Shown piece after piece: positions 1 to 8,205 of a DNA stretch of 64,000 nt. The first letter of the stretch is position 1. Every line of letters begins with the position of its first letter. A program made the translations under genes and the position numbers. Origin of the DNA: Geobacteraceae bacterium (GTDB lineage: Bacteria > Desulfobacterota > Desulfuromonadia > Geobacterales > Geobacteraceae); contig WSYB01000003.1 of the NCBI GenBank assembly GCA_009773645.1, forward strand, positions 124,001-188,000, read 5' to 3'. The notes under the pieces were generated by a model. The model had not been told where the DNA came from and did no database searches. It saw only the letters and a program-made list of their open reading frames with translations.

Positions 1-1097
1 GTTCGCTGGTTTTAATCGGCGGGGACCCCGGCATCGGCAAGTCAACGTTGTTGTTGCAAGTGATGAACCATCTGGCAAAGTCCGTCGGGAACGTCCTCTA
101 CGTATCGGGTGAAGAATCGGCGCAACAGATCAGGTTGCGCGGTTCCAGAATGGGAGTAAACGAAAGGGAGCTCTATCTTCTTGCCGAAACCGCCCTCGAG
201 AAAATCATTACCCACGTTCACCGCCTGAAGCCACATGTGCTGGTGGTGGATTCCATCCAGACGATGTTTACTTCCGCGCTGGAGTCGGCGCCGGGGAGTG
301 TCAGTCAGGTGCGTGAATCGGCCGGCCGTCTGATGATGCTTGCCAAAGGGAGCGGCACCCCGGTCTTTCTGGTCGGCCACGTTACCAAGGATGGTGCCAT
401 CGCCGGGCCCAGGGTGCTGGAACATATGGTTGACACTGTCCTTTACTTTGAAGGGGACACCGGACATCCCTTCAGGATACTCAGGGCGGTGAAGAACCGT
501 TTCGGTTCCACCAATGAGATAGGGGTTTTCGAGATGAAGGAGGGGGGTCTGTGTGAGGTAAAAAATCCCTCGGAACTGTTCCTTTCGGAACGCCCTCTTG
601 GCGTCTCAGGCTCAGTGGTGGTGGCGACCATGGAGGGGAGCCGCCCTCTTCTGGTCGAACTCCAGGCCCTGGTTACCGGCTCTCCCTTTGGGGTCCCCAG
701 ACGCACCACCATAGGAGTTGACCATAATCGCCTTGCGCTGCTGGTTGCGGTACTGGAAAAAAAGGTCGGGCTCAATCTGGCGGGGCAGGATATTTTCCTG
801 AATGTTGCGGGTGGAGTGAAGCTGAACGAGCCGGCGGCGGATCTGGGAATGGTTGTTGCCGTGGCTTCCAGCCATCTTGACAAAACCGTTAATCCCCACT
901 GCATAATGTTGGGCGAGGTGGGGTTGGCCGGTGAGGTAAGGGGTATCACTCAGCCGGAAACGAGGGTTAAAGAGGCTGCCAAGCTTGGTTTTGACCGCTG
1001 CCTACTGCCGGCCGGAAACATCAAACAGGTCAAAGCGAAAGGAATCGAGCTCGTGGGGGTCAGATCGGTGGAAGAGGCCCTGGAAAGGCTGTTCTGA
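1..1097 (+). CDS. radA: DNA repair protein RadA, 3' portion (5' end outside window)
   Basis: RadA is a RecA-like ATPase that helps process recombination and replication intermediates. The frame is open from base 3 with no start codon inside the window, so the N-terminal zinc finger and start lie upstream. The visible 364 residues begin just before the Walker A motif GGDPGIGKST and contain a Walker B-like LVVDSIQT. The RadA-specific KNRFG motif sits near residue 164, followed by the Lon-protease-like C-terminal domain (GGVKLNEPAADL, LGEVGLAGEVR). The usual length is about 450 residues, so roughly 90 are missing. The identification is secure because KNRFG separates RadA from RecA and DnaB-like proteins. 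The next gene, dksA-like, follows after about 95 bp. Confidence 0.97.
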   Translation, partial: SLVLIGGDPGIGKSTLLLQVMNHLAKSVGNVLYVSGEESAQQIRLRGSRMGVNERELYLLAETALEKIITHVHRLKPHVLVVDSIQTMFTSALESAPGSVSQVRESAGRLMMLAKGSGTPVFLVGHVTKDGAIAGPRVLEHMVDTVLYFEGDTGHPFRILRAVKNRFGSTNEIGVFEMKEGGLCEVKNPSELFLSERPLGVSGSVVVATMEGSRPLLVELQALVTGSPFGVPRRTTIGVDHNRLALLVAVLEKKVGLNLAGQDIFLNVAGGVKLNEPAADLGMVVAVASSHLDKTVNPHCIMLGEVGLAGEVRGITQPETRVKEAAKLGFDRCLLPAGNIKQVKAKGIELVGVRSVEEALERLF

Positions 1098-1191
1098 TTT
1101 ACCCTGCGCCCAGGCACGTGAAATTTTACTTTACTTACGCAGAAAAATCCTTTTTAATATACTATTGATTTATACACGGATGGAGAGGCTT

Positions 1192-1548
1192 ATGGAACCA
1201 GAAAAGCTGGAATATTTCAGAGGTATTTTGCAGGAAGAGATGCGGTCGCTCCTGGAAGAGGCCGGGAAAACGGTCTCGGAAATGACGGCCGACAACACCA
1301 ACTTTCCCGATCCCAACGACAGGGCTACGCAGGAATCCGACCGCAACTTCGAACTTCGCATCAGGGACCGGGAACGCAAGCTTATCAACAAGATAAAGGA
1401 AGCGCTGGAAAGGATTGACGACGGCACTTTCGGTATCTGCGAAATATGCGGAGAGGATATAAGCGAGGGGAGACTAAAGGCCCGGGCCGTGACAACCCTC
1501 TGCATAGACTGCAAAATCGAAGAAGAAAAAAAAGAAAAGCTCCGCTGA
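1192..1548 (+). CDS. dksA: DksA/TraR-family zinc-finger transcription factor
   Basis: This 118-residue protein has the coiled-coil plus C-terminal zinc-finger layout of DksA/TraR proteins, which enter the RNA polymerase secondary channel and adjust transcription with ppGpp. The four zinc ligands are visible as CEIC and CIDC about 20 residues apart, after the typical stretch GTFGICEICGE. It is shorter than E. coli DksA (151 residues), as is common for the short delta-proteobacterial forms. The start at 1192 is chosen because GGAGAGG lies just upstream; an alternative ATG at 1180 would add four residues, and a much longer upstream frame overlaps radA and is implausible. The charged tail ends in EEEKKEKLR. 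Confidence 0.9.
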   Translation: MEPEKLEYFRGILQEEMRSLLEEAGKTVSEMTADNTNFPDPNDRATQESDRNFELRIRDRERKLINKIKEALERIDDGTFGICEICGEDISEGRLKARAVTTLCIDCKIEEEKKEKLR

Positions 1549-1609
1549 CCTGCTTGCCTGGATGAACTTTCCCTCTCCACCCAAACGAGAACCATCTTCC
1601 GGAGTTTTG

Positions 1610-3952
1610 ATGGCTGTTCAGGACAGATATAACCTGTTGCGCAACGTGGTCAGGATAGCCAACTCCGCCAGTCATTCATATGCTGCAAGATTAAAATCCC
1701 TGACAAACCTCCTCACGGCAACATTTCAGCTTGAATCCGCAACCATTTATATTCTCGATGAAGAAAGACGTCATCTTTCCCAGAAAATTTCAAGCATCGG
1801 CTCCGGTAAGGCCGTTAACTGCCTGATTCCGGTGGGAGAAGGGATCGCCGGCCGGTGCGCAGAAAAAAAAATCATCCTGCGCTCCGGAAGGGAAAGCCTC
1901 CATCGTGATGAGGCCGTGAAAGGGAATGAAGGGGAGGTCCTGGCAGTCCCCATCCCGGATAACGACCGGCTTTGCGGAGTGATCACGCTGGGGCTGAAAA
2001 CAGAGGGTTCTTTTGCGGATGAGCATTTGGAGGCGTTGCAGGATATCCTGGTCGAAGCAGCAGGGATAATCCAGAGGATAAAGATCGCCGCCGGATCGAA
2101 CAGGCGGATCATGAATCTTACCGTTTTCAGTGAGCTCGGCCAGTTACTGACCAGATCCACCCCTCCTCAATCGCTCGTTCCGCTTATTCTGCAAACCTGC
2201 CATGAATATTCCGGGTCCTGCTGCAGCATTTTGCGGCTCCTGCACGATACAGGGATCCCCGCGGGTCTGTTCAAAAAATGCCGTCCAAAAGTCCGCCCCC
2301 ACCTCGCCACGCTTCTCGACATTGAAAGCGATTCATCATCCAGGGTGATGAACAGTGGGATTCCGCTTCTGATCTGCGACCTGATCGACGATGTTGATCT
2401 CCCCCCTTCCTACATCTGTGTGCCGCTGCGATTCGAGTCAAAAATGCTTGGGACCCTGACCTTCTTTGGCAAAAGGGAGGAAGGGGGACGCTACCGGAAT
2501 TTTGATGAGGAAGATCGCGAACTCTTTGAGAGCATGTCCATGCTCATCTCCAATACCCTGGCTGGTGCCGCCAACTATCAGCGGATGGCGCGGCTCTCCA
2601 TGGAAAACGACAAAAAGTTGAAAGAAAGCACCCTCCTCTACCGGGTCAGCAACACCATGCTTTCCACCATCCGGCTCAACAAGTTGATCCATCTGATCCT
2701 GACTGCCCTCACCTCGGGCGCAAATCCATTTTTTGATCGCGCCATGCTGTTTCTGATTAACGAACGATCCGGCGTCATGCAGGGTATGCTGGGAGTTACC
2801 AGGGAAACCTCTGAAGGACTGATCAATCCGGTTGCGGAAATGGAGGATATCCAGGCCAGCCGCTGGGACATATCGGAAGAGGATATTGCCCGGCAGCGCG
2901 ATTCTGAATTCAGCTGCCATGTAAGGGCAAGCCGTCTGGAATTGAATAAATCCATGAATGTGGCTTCCAGGGCGGTTTTAGACAAGAAATTGATCTATGT
3001 TCCGGATGCGGTCAAGGAGAAGCGGGTAGACCGCGATTTTGTAAGGCGGTTCGGCATCGCATCCTTCGCCGCTGCCCCGCTTATGGCCAAGGAACAGGTT
3101 GTCGGGGTGGTAATTGTAGATAATTCGATTCAGGGGAGGCCCATAAGCCAGGATGACCTTCGTTTTTTACAGCTTTTCACCAATCAGGCCGGGATGGCCA
3201 TCGAGAATTCCATGCTCTACAACCGCATCGAGGATACCAACCGCAGTCTGCGCGAGGCTCAGGAACGGCTCATCCAGGGGGAAAGACTTGCGACCATTGG
3301 AGAGATGGCTGCCGGCATTGCCCATGAACTGAAAAACCCGCTGGTATCCATAGGAGGCTTTGCCCGACGTCTGGAAAAAAAGCTTCACCCCGGTTCCGCT
3401 GAATCGGGATATGCCGAGACGATTGTACGGGAAGTACAGAGACTGGAAAAAATGCTGACCGACATCCTTTCATTTTCCAAAAAGACCGCCATCTGCTATA
3501 ACCACTGCAACATAACCGAGATTTTAGAGGATTCCCTGGCTATCGTCGTCCCGGCCCTGGAGGAAAGCGGGGTCAAGGTCCACAGAAGGTATCCCCGCCA
3601 AATCATCTCCTTTCTGGGGGATTGCCAGCAGTTGAAGCAGGTTTTTATAAATCTGTTCTTCAATGCCCAGGAAGCCATGAAAAACGGGGGGGAGCTAAAC
3701 ATAACGGTCGCTTCCACCAAGCTTAACGGCAAAGAGGCCGCTTCCGTGAAGGTCGCCGATACCGGCGGTGGTATTCCTCTAGAGGCGCTGAATAACATCT
3801 TTAATCCGTTCTATACAACCAAGGAGACCGGGACCGGGCTGGGACTGCCGATCGCCAATAGGATAGTTACGAACCACGGGGGGAAGATCCAGGTAAATAA
3901 CCATCCGGGAATTGGGGTGGAGTTTAACGTGGTCCTGCCGTTTCAATCCTGA
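1610..3952 (+). CDS. Cytoplasmic sensor histidine kinase with three GAF domains
   Basis: A 780-residue two-component sensor kinase with no membrane helix or receiver. Three GAF-like segments occupy roughly residues 25-165, 175-325 and 350-535. A short coiled coil leads into a HisKA domain with the H-box GIAHELKNPLVSIGG and a HATPase domain with NLFFNAQEAMKNGG, VADTGGGIP and TGTGLGLPIANRI. GAF domains usually bind small molecules or redox cofactors, so an intracellular signal is likely, but nothing here shows the ligand. The start at 1610 has GGAG five bases upstream; the ATG at 1562 has no good ribosome site. No response regulator lies beside it, so the partner must be elsewhere. Confidence 0.9.
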   Translation: MAVQDRYNLLRNVVRIANSASHSYAARLKSLTNLLTATFQLESATIYILDEERRHLSQKISSIGSGKAVNCLIPVGEGIAGRCAEKKIILRSGRESLHRDEAVKGNEGEVLAVPIPDNDRLCGVITLGLKTEGSFADEHLEALQDILVEAAGIIQRIKIAAGSNRRIMNLTVFSELGQLLTRSTPPQSLVPLILQTCHEYSGSCCSILRLLHDTGIPAGLFKKCRPKVRPHLATLLDIESDSSSRVMNSGIPLLICDLIDDVDLPPSYICVPLRFESKMLGTLTFFGKREEGGRYRNFDEEDRELFESMSMLISNTLAGAANYQRMARLSMENDKKLKESTLLYRVSNTMLSTIRLNKLIHLILTALTSGANPFFDRAMLFLINERSGVMQGMLGVTRETSEGLINPVAEMEDIQASRWDISEEDIARQRDSEFSCHVRASRLELNKSMNVASRAVLDKKLIYVPDAVKEKRVDRDFVRRFGIASFAAAPLMAKEQVVGVVIVDNSIQGRPISQDDLRFLQLFTNQAGMAIENSMLYNRIEDTNRSLREAQERLIQGERLATIGEMAAGIAHELKNPLVSIGGFARRLEKKLHPGSAESGYAETIVREVQRLEKMLTDILSFSKKTAICYNHCNITEILEDSLAIVVPALEESGVKVHRRYPRQIISFLGDCQQLKQVFINLFFNAQEAMKNGGELNITVASTKLNGKEAASVKVADTGGGIPLEALNNIFNPFYTTKETGTGLGLPIANRIVTNHGGKIQVNNHPGIGVEFNVVLPFQS

Positions 3953-3961
3953 TTTTTCACT

Positions 3962-3989
3962 TTTCAAGCGGCGTGGTTTACGGTATATA
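3962..3989 (+). promoter_or_regulatory. Probable sigma70 promoter of the tRNA-Ala gene
   Basis: TTTCAA (3962-3967), a 16-bp spacer and TATATA (3984-3989) lie about 48 bp before the tRNA 5' end, which fits a short leader removed by RNase P. Position and match are the only support. Confidence 0.4.
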
Positions 3990-4036
3990 TAGGGTGCTGT
4001 CGCTTTGGTCAAGAAACCAGCGGCATGGGTAATAAT

Positions 4037-4112
4037 GGGGATGTAGCTCAGCTGGGAGAGCGATGCGTTCGCAACGCATAGGTCGACGGTTCGATCCCGT
4101 TCATCTCCACCA
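4037..4112 (+). tRNA. tRNA-Ala (anticodon CGC)
   Basis: A 76-nt cloverleaf folds without gaps. The acceptor GGGGATG pairs with CATCTCC and includes the G3:U70 wobble pair that is the alanine identity element. The D-stem is GCTC/GAGC. The anticodon stem ATGCG/CGCAT closes loop TTCGCAA, so the anticodon CGC is at 4070-4072. The T-loop is TTCGATC, and the 3' CCA is encoded. It reads GCG codons. The gene-poor stretch immediately downstream makes it a plausible past integration site. Confidence 0.97.
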
Positions 4113-4120
4113 ATAAAAAC

Positions 4121-4155
4121 AAGGGGTTAACCAATTAAGGTTGCCCCTTTTTTTA
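4121..4155 (+). terminator. Rho-independent terminator after tRNA-Ala
   Basis: An imperfect hairpin (AAGGGGTTAACC against GGTTGCCCCTT) is followed by a run of seven T. It sits nine bases after the tRNA 3' end. Confidence 0.85.
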
Positions 4156-4465
4156 TCGTTTCTGTCTGGCGTGGTCGCTTACGTGGTCTCTTGCAGTTTG
4201 CTACTAATTGTATTTTAGACCAGCACCTAGGCTGCCGGATTAAGAATAAGTCCATATCTCTGCCGTGTAACTAACTAGTAGTTCGAAAACTGTAACAGGT
4301 TGATATTTATATAGAATCCAGAATATTTCACTATAGTTTTGAGGCGCTTTGTGGTACAATTAGAGTCCGGCGCGGGATCAAAACTCCGTACCTTTATTCA
4401 TTATGGGAAAATGACAATTTCCGGCTCACCTGAAGCAGCCCCCCTGGCATGGCTATCTGCCCATA
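4156..4465. other. Non-coding, AT-richer stretch with no recognisable feature
   Basis: No convincing gene, RNA or repeat was seen in these roughly 310 bases. No second copy of the tRNA-Ala 3' end was found here, so a classic attR site is not visible. It forms the left part of a decayed accessory scar that continues to about 5310. Confidence 0.5.
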
Positions 4466-4823
4466 TCAGGCTGTCAGTCTCAATGTGGTTTCGATCTCGT
4501 TCCATGGAACGCATATCCGATTTTGTTCATTCTTCTCGATCAATCCTGCATTTTCGAGAACCTGGACATCATCATAGACGTTCCTGTAACTGCGATGAAG
4601 GAGCTTCGCCAGCCCATTAATGCTCATGGCCCCATGGCCGTGCAGCACGATGAGAAGGTCGAGCCGCTTGGGAGTTATGTATTTGAGCAGGGTCTTGAAG
4701 TCGTGAAAATATATCCGCTCAATGGGCTGTTCAGGAATTGCCCGCTATCAAGCCTTCTGGCGATCTCAAGGAGTCTTTTTCTGACTCTTCCCACGATTTC
4801 ACGCCTATCTTCAAATCTCTCAT
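4466..4823 (-). pseudogene. Frameshifted COG4190-type winged-helix regulator (antitoxin-like) remnant
   Basis: Reading the minus strand in three successive frames rebuilds one protein of the MarR-like COG4190 family. From the ATG at 4823, frame one gives MRDLKIGVKSWEE. Frame two then gives LLEIARRLDSG. Frame three gives IPEQPIERIYFHDFK and runs through the helix-turn-helix (SINGLAKLLHRSYRNVYDDV) to the stop at 4466. Two frameshifts and a TAG at the second junction mean the gene is broken, although the last frame alone is an open 60-codon stretch. An intact relative sits at 25796-26164, again directly after a DUF6516 gene. The order of segments matches the family; loss of function is inferred from the frameshifts. 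Confidence 0.75.
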
Positions 4824-4826
4824 TTT

Positions 4827-4977
4827 TCAAACCACCGTCTCTTTCAGGATGGCCCTGATGTCGGCAAAGAAGTCCTGGAACAGGGTTTCCAGGTCTCTGA
4901 AGATATATGGGCAGGTTGTCCCTTTGATGTGTTTGTGATCTCCCTTGCCGCGTTCATTGTCATACCGGATAAGGAAC
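4827..4977 (-). pseudogene. C-terminal remnant of a DUF6516 (toxin-like) gene
   Basis: The minus-strand frame ending with TGA at 4827-4829 reads LIRYDNERGKGDHKH, then PYIFRDLETLFQDFFADIRAIL. This closely parallels the intact DUF6516 protein at 25504-25806 (GYDNERGKGDHRHHGG, then a LLVEDFLKDVEEF-like tail). The N-terminal half is missing; upstream the frame runs into unrelated sequence and a hairpin at about 4998-5035. It directly precedes the broken COG4190 gene, so the pair keeps the ancestral toxin-then-regulator order. DUF6516 is associated with toxin-antitoxin operons; its biochemical activity is not visible from sequence. Confidence 0.7.
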
Positions 4978-4997
4978 GCAGAAAAGGATCGGAATTG

Positions 4998-5035
4998 AAA
5001 AAGGCGCGGGCATCGGCTCCGCGCCTTTCGTTTTT
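4998..5035. terminator. Bidirectional hairpin terminator
   Basis: A stem of AAAGGCGCGG against CCGCGCCTTT has T-runs on both sides: TTTCGTTTTT on the plus strand and CCTTTTTC on the minus strand. It separates the DUF6516 remnant from sequence to its right, consistent with rearrangement having joined unrelated pieces. Confidence 0.6.
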
Positions 5036-5157
5036 GTGGAGGCCAAAGTTTCCGGCCTCCTTTCCTCGCCGGCTTGCGAGGACCCCTTCCGTCTCCAGGG
5101 TCACGCCGTCAGCGGCAATCTTCCGCTTCTCCTTTACCGACAGCGCCGGTAGAGTCT

Positions 5158-5310
5158 TCATATACCGTCAATCGCTTCACCACTGACTCTCCCATTCAGC
5201 CACCAGGTAAAAACCGGATCAATCACATGCCAGACGCTATCAGGGTCTTTTTCAATGTAGTCGAGCAGTTCCAGCTGTTTGAGCGAATTCCGTACGGCGT
5301 TATTTAAATA
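5158..5310 (-). pseudogene. C-terminal winged-helix fragment of an AAA-family ATPase
   Basis: A minus-strand open stretch of about 45 codons with no start reads AVRNSLKQLELLDYIEKD and then WHVIDPVFTWWLNG before TGA at 5158-5160. The pattern 'xVRxSLkxLexLgyIekd ... vvDPvFxxWL' is typical of the C-terminal winged-helix part of the COG1672-like ATPases common in archaea and some bacteria. The ATPase core is absent upstream, so this is a fragment. An ATG overlapping its stop opens a 105-codon frame leftward with no recognisable family, which was not called. Confidence 0.5.
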
Positions 5311-5409
5311 TTGTCAACCCTTCTATTTCTGCACAGTTCCGCCGAAAGGCAAAAATGTCCCTGTTGCGGGAATACACCCCACGCTTTTCCTCTTGTATCC
5401 GCCACTCAT

Positions 5410-5437
5410 TTGAATTTTTCCAAGGATATAGTAATCT
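5410..5437 (+). promoter_or_regulatory. Candidate sigma70 promoter for the pterin operon
   Basis: TTGAAT (5410-5415), a 16-bp spacer and TAATCT (5432-5437) lie about 45 bp before the start of the flavoprotein gene at 5483. No riboswitch-like structure was recognised in the short leader. Confidence 0.4.
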
Positions 5438-5482
5438 TAACTGCAAAACCACATAAAGCTAAATTACGGCACGGGGAGAAAA

Positions 5483-6661
5483 ATGATGCACTACACCTAC
5501 CTGGTAATCGGAGGTGGAATGACCGCCGATGCGGCTGTTCACGGGATCCGGGAGATCGACCCGGACGGGCCCATCGGTGTGATCGGCCAGGAACCCCACC
5601 CCCCGTATAACCGTCCCCCCCTCTCCAAAAAGCTCTGGCAGGGAAAGCCTTTCGAAAGCATCTGGCGCGAGGCGGAAACACGGGGGGTGGAACTCCACCT
5701 GGGGCGGAAAGCCCAGAGTCTCGATCTTCAGAGCCGGCGCGTCACCGACGATTATGGGGACGAGTACACGTTCGACAGGCTCCTTCTCGCCACCGGCGGA
5801 GCGCCCCGTCGCCTCCCCTACAGTGACGACCGGCTCATCCATTTCCGCACCCTGGACGACTACCTCATGCTCCGTAAACTGACCGAAAAATTCATGCGCT
5901 TTGCCGTCATCGGTGGCGGGTTCATCGGCTCGGAGGTTGCGGCGGCTCTGGCCATGAACGGGAAAGACGTGGTGATGGTTTTCCCTGAAGGGGGGATCGG
6001 CGCCCGCCTCTTTCCTCGCGACCTGTCGCAGTTTCTCAATGAATTCTACCGGCAGAAGGGGGTGGAGGTCCTGACCGGCATGTCGGTTACCGACCTGGAC
6101 GAGCGCGGAGAGCGGCTCGTCGTAAAAGCCGGAAGTGGAAGGGAGATCATTGCGGACGGGATCGTGGCAGGGATCGGTATCGTACCGAACGTTGACCTCG
6201 CCCGGCAGTCGGGGCTTACGGTGGAAAACGGCATCGTGGTCGATGAGTTTCTCCGCGCGGGGCACCCGGACATTTACGCTGCGGGAGACGTAGCCGCTTT
6301 TTATAACCCCGCCCTGGGAAAACGCATCCGTGTGGAGCATGAAGACAACGCTAACACCATGGGAAAGCAGGCCGGGCGGAACATGGCGGGAGCAGCCGAA
6401 CCCTACCACCATCTCCCCTACTTTTACTCAGACCTGTTCGAGCTCGGGTACGAGGCGGTGGGTGATACGGATGCGCGGCTCGAAACGGTAGCCGACTGGA
6501 AAGAGCCGTACCGCGAGGGGGTCGTATACTACCTGGAAAATGGGAGGGTGCGCGGGGTGCTCCTCTGGAACATCTGGGAGCAGGTGGATGCGGCCCGCAG
6601 CCTTATCGCCGAACCGGGACCGTTCCGGCCCGAAGACCTCAAAGGGAGGCTCCCGGCGTGA
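5483..6661 (+). CDS. FAD/NAD(P)-dependent oxidoreductase (AIF / ferredoxin-reductase type)
   Basis: A 392-residue pyridine-nucleotide disulfide oxidoreductase-fold flavoprotein. The FAD-binding Rossmann motif is VIGGGMTADAAV at residues 8-19. The NAD(P)-binding motif is VIGGGFIGSEVAAAL near residue 148. The second FAD contact is IYAAGDVA near residue 265, and the C-terminal part resembles the AIF/ferredoxin-reductase dimerisation domain. No redox-active CxxC pair is present, so electrons must pass to a partner protein or small molecule. GGGGAG lies four bases before the ATG. Its stop overlaps the frame leading to folE, making it the first gene of a pterin-synthesis operon; a role in supplying electrons to pterin reduction is inference only. 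Confidence 0.85.
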   Translation: MMHYTYLVIGGGMTADAAVHGIREIDPDGPIGVIGQEPHPPYNRPPLSKKLWQGKPFESIWREAETRGVELHLGRKAQSLDLQSRRVTDDYGDEYTFDRLLLATGGAPRRLPYSDDRLIHFRTLDDYLMLRKLTEKFMRFAVIGGGFIGSEVAAALAMNGKDVVMVFPEGGIGARLFPRDLSQFLNEFYRQKGVEVLTGMSVTDLDERGERLVVKAGSGREIIADGIVAGIGIVPNVDLARQSGLTVENGIVVDEFLRAGHPDIYAAGDVAAFYNPALGKRIRVEHEDNANTMGKQAGRNMAGAAEPYHHLPYFYSDLFELGYEAVGDTDARLETVADWKEPYREGVVYYLENGRVRGVLLWNIWEQVDAARSLIAEPGPFRPEDLKGRLPA

Positions 6662-6690
6662 TGAGAGGCAATGACGAAATGGAGGAGATA

Positions 6691-7338
6691 ATGACCGGGA
6701 AAGACGATGCGAACTCCCGGGACCTTGATGCGGTGATGGCCCTTTACCGCCGCCAGCTCTCGGATGAGCAGATCCGGAAGTTCGAAGGATACGCGGCCGA
6801 GATATTTGCGGCCCTCGGGCTCGACCTGAACACCCCTGCCACCCGGGAAACACCCCATCGCTTTATCCGGGCCATGATCGACATTACGGAAGGGTACGAA
6901 GGTGATCCCAAACTGATCAAGGCCTTCGACACCGAATGCCGGGGCGGGCCGGACTGCCGCCTGAGCCAGGTGATCGAGGGGCCGATCGCCTTTTCTTCCC
7001 TCTGCGAACACCACGCCCTCCCTTTCTATGGGCATGCCTACGTGGGATACATCCCCCACGAGCACATTATCGGCATTTCCAAGCTCACCCGGCTCGTGCG
7101 CCTCTTTGCGATGCGCTTCGCCGTACAGGAACGGATCGGACGGCAGGTGGCAGATACTCTCGTTGCGATGCTCGAACCGCACGGCGTTGCGATCTACACC
7201 GAGGCGCGTCACCTCTGTGTCGAAATGCGCGGGGTGAGACAGGCAGCGCCCATGACCCGCACAACCATCTGGCGGGGGAACTACGCCGAAGACCCGGCGT
7301 TGCGCGCCGAGTTCTTTACGGCCTGCGGGTTGAAGTGA
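6691..7338 (+). CDS. folE: GTP cyclohydrolase I
   Basis: FolE converts GTP to 7,8-dihydroneopterin triphosphate, the first step to folate and tetrahydropterins. The zinc and catalytic residues are visible in SSLCEHHALPFYG (Cys, His) and RHLCVEMRGV (second Cys). The substrate loop HEHIIGISKLTRLV is also present. The start at 6691 (215 residues) is preferred because GGAGGAG is only a few bases upstream; starts at 6658, 6661 or 6679 would extend it by up to eleven residues. The gene ends by sharing bases TGATG with the next gene at 7338, a sign of translational coupling. Confidence 0.95.
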   Translation: MTGKDDANSRDLDAVMALYRRQLSDEQIRKFEGYAAEIFAALGLDLNTPATRETPHRFIRAMIDITEGYEGDPKLIKAFDTECRGGPDCRLSQVIEGPIAFSSLCEHHALPFYGHAYVGYIPHEHIIGISKLTRLVRLFAMRFAVQERIGRQVADTLVAMLEPHGVAIYTEARHLCVEMRGVRQAAPMTRTTIWRGNYAEDPALRAEFFTACGLK

Positions 7339-8198
7339 TGAGCGTGCTCGACCCCCTGGAAACCCTCTACGACCCGGTGCATGGCATTGAGCTTCCCCTG
7401 CCTCCGGAACTGACGGATCTCTATGGCCACCTCATGTTTAATCCGCAGCCGGGGCGCCCTTACATAATCAGCAACTTTGTCACTACCCTCGATGGGGTCG
7501 TGACGCTGGGGGACCCCGGCCACGCCGGGGCAGGCGACATCAGCGGGTTCAACCCCCATGACCGGATGGTGATGGGTCTTTTGCGGGCAATTGCCGATGT
7601 AGTCATCATCGGGGAGGGGGGACTTCGAACGGAGCCCGATCACCTCTGGACCGCTCCCCACATCTTCCCTGCGCTCACGGATGCCTACCGGAAGCTCCGC
7701 GACAACCTCGGAAAGACGGAGCAGCCGCTTACCGTGGTCGTCACGGCGTGCGGCGGGATAAATACCGGCGCGCGGATTTTCCGGAGCGGCGAGGTCCCGG
7801 TACTGGTCGCCACGACCGCCGAGGGTTGTCAGCAGCTCCGCGGCAGAGAACTCCCCCCTTCGGTCCCGGTCATGGTCATGAAAGAGCGCGGGCTCCTCAG
7901 CGCGGAGGAGATTATTGAGGCGGCCTGCCGGGCACGTGGATGCGAGACGGTTCTCGTCGAGGGGGGACCTCACCTCGTCAGCTCCTTTTTTGCCGGGAAG
8001 CGGCTCGACGAGCTCTTCCTCACCCTTGCCCCGCAGATTGCGGGCAGGGACGGCTCCGCCGAGCGGCTCGGGCTCATTGCCGGAATGACCTTTGCCCCGG
8101 CAAATCCGCTCTGGGGAAGGCTCGTCAGCGTGAAACGCGGCGGAAGCCATCTTTTTCTCCGCTACGCGTTTGCATCTGACATCGACTGGAAGAGGTGA
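7338..8198 (+). CDS. RibD C-terminal-domain (dihydrofolate-reductase-fold) reductase
   Basis: A 286-residue protein with a DHFR-like RibD_C fold. The motif NFVTTLDGVVTLG near residue 47, the VVIIGEGGLRTEPDH segment and the nucleotide-binding ETVLVEGGPHL near residue 203 are typical. There is no deaminase domain, so it is not a full RibD. Such stand-alone reductases use NADPH to reduce pyrimidine or pterin-like substrates. Placed between folE and a pteridine-reductase-like SDR, a pterin substrate is a reasonable inference, and it could serve as an alternative dihydrofolate or dihydropterin reductase. The start overlaps the folE stop by one base. A longer upstream frame (from 6936) lies inside folE and is not real. 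Confidence 0.85.
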   Translation: MSVLDPLETLYDPVHGIELPLPPELTDLYGHLMFNPQPGRPYIISNFVTTLDGVVTLGDPGHAGAGDISGFNPHDRMVMGLLRAIADVVIIGEGGLRTEPDHLWTAPHIFPALTDAYRKLRDNLGKTEQPLTVVVTACGGINTGARIFRSGEVPVLVATTAEGCQQLRGRELPPSVPVMVMKERGLLSAEEIIEAACRARGCETVLVEGGPHLVSSFFAGKRLDELFLTLAPQIAGRDGSAERLGLIAGMTFAPANPLWGRLVSVKRGGSHLFLRYAFASDIDWKR

Positions 8199-8205
8199 CA
8201 GCTCC

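Noticed and set aside
4844-5161. A 105-codon minus-strand frame between the ATPase and DUF6516 remnants
   Set aside because: It crosses a bidirectional terminator hairpin, has no recognisable family and reads the DUF6516 tail in the wrong frame.
4113-5482. Integrase gene or attR copy beside tRNA-Ala
   Set aside because: No integrase motif and no duplicate of the tRNA 3' end were found in the scar, so the integration idea stays an inference.
6936-7337. N-terminal extension giving a 420-residue RibD-like protein
   Set aside because: The extension lies within folE in another frame; the RibD_C homology starts after the ATG at 7338 that overlaps the folE stop.
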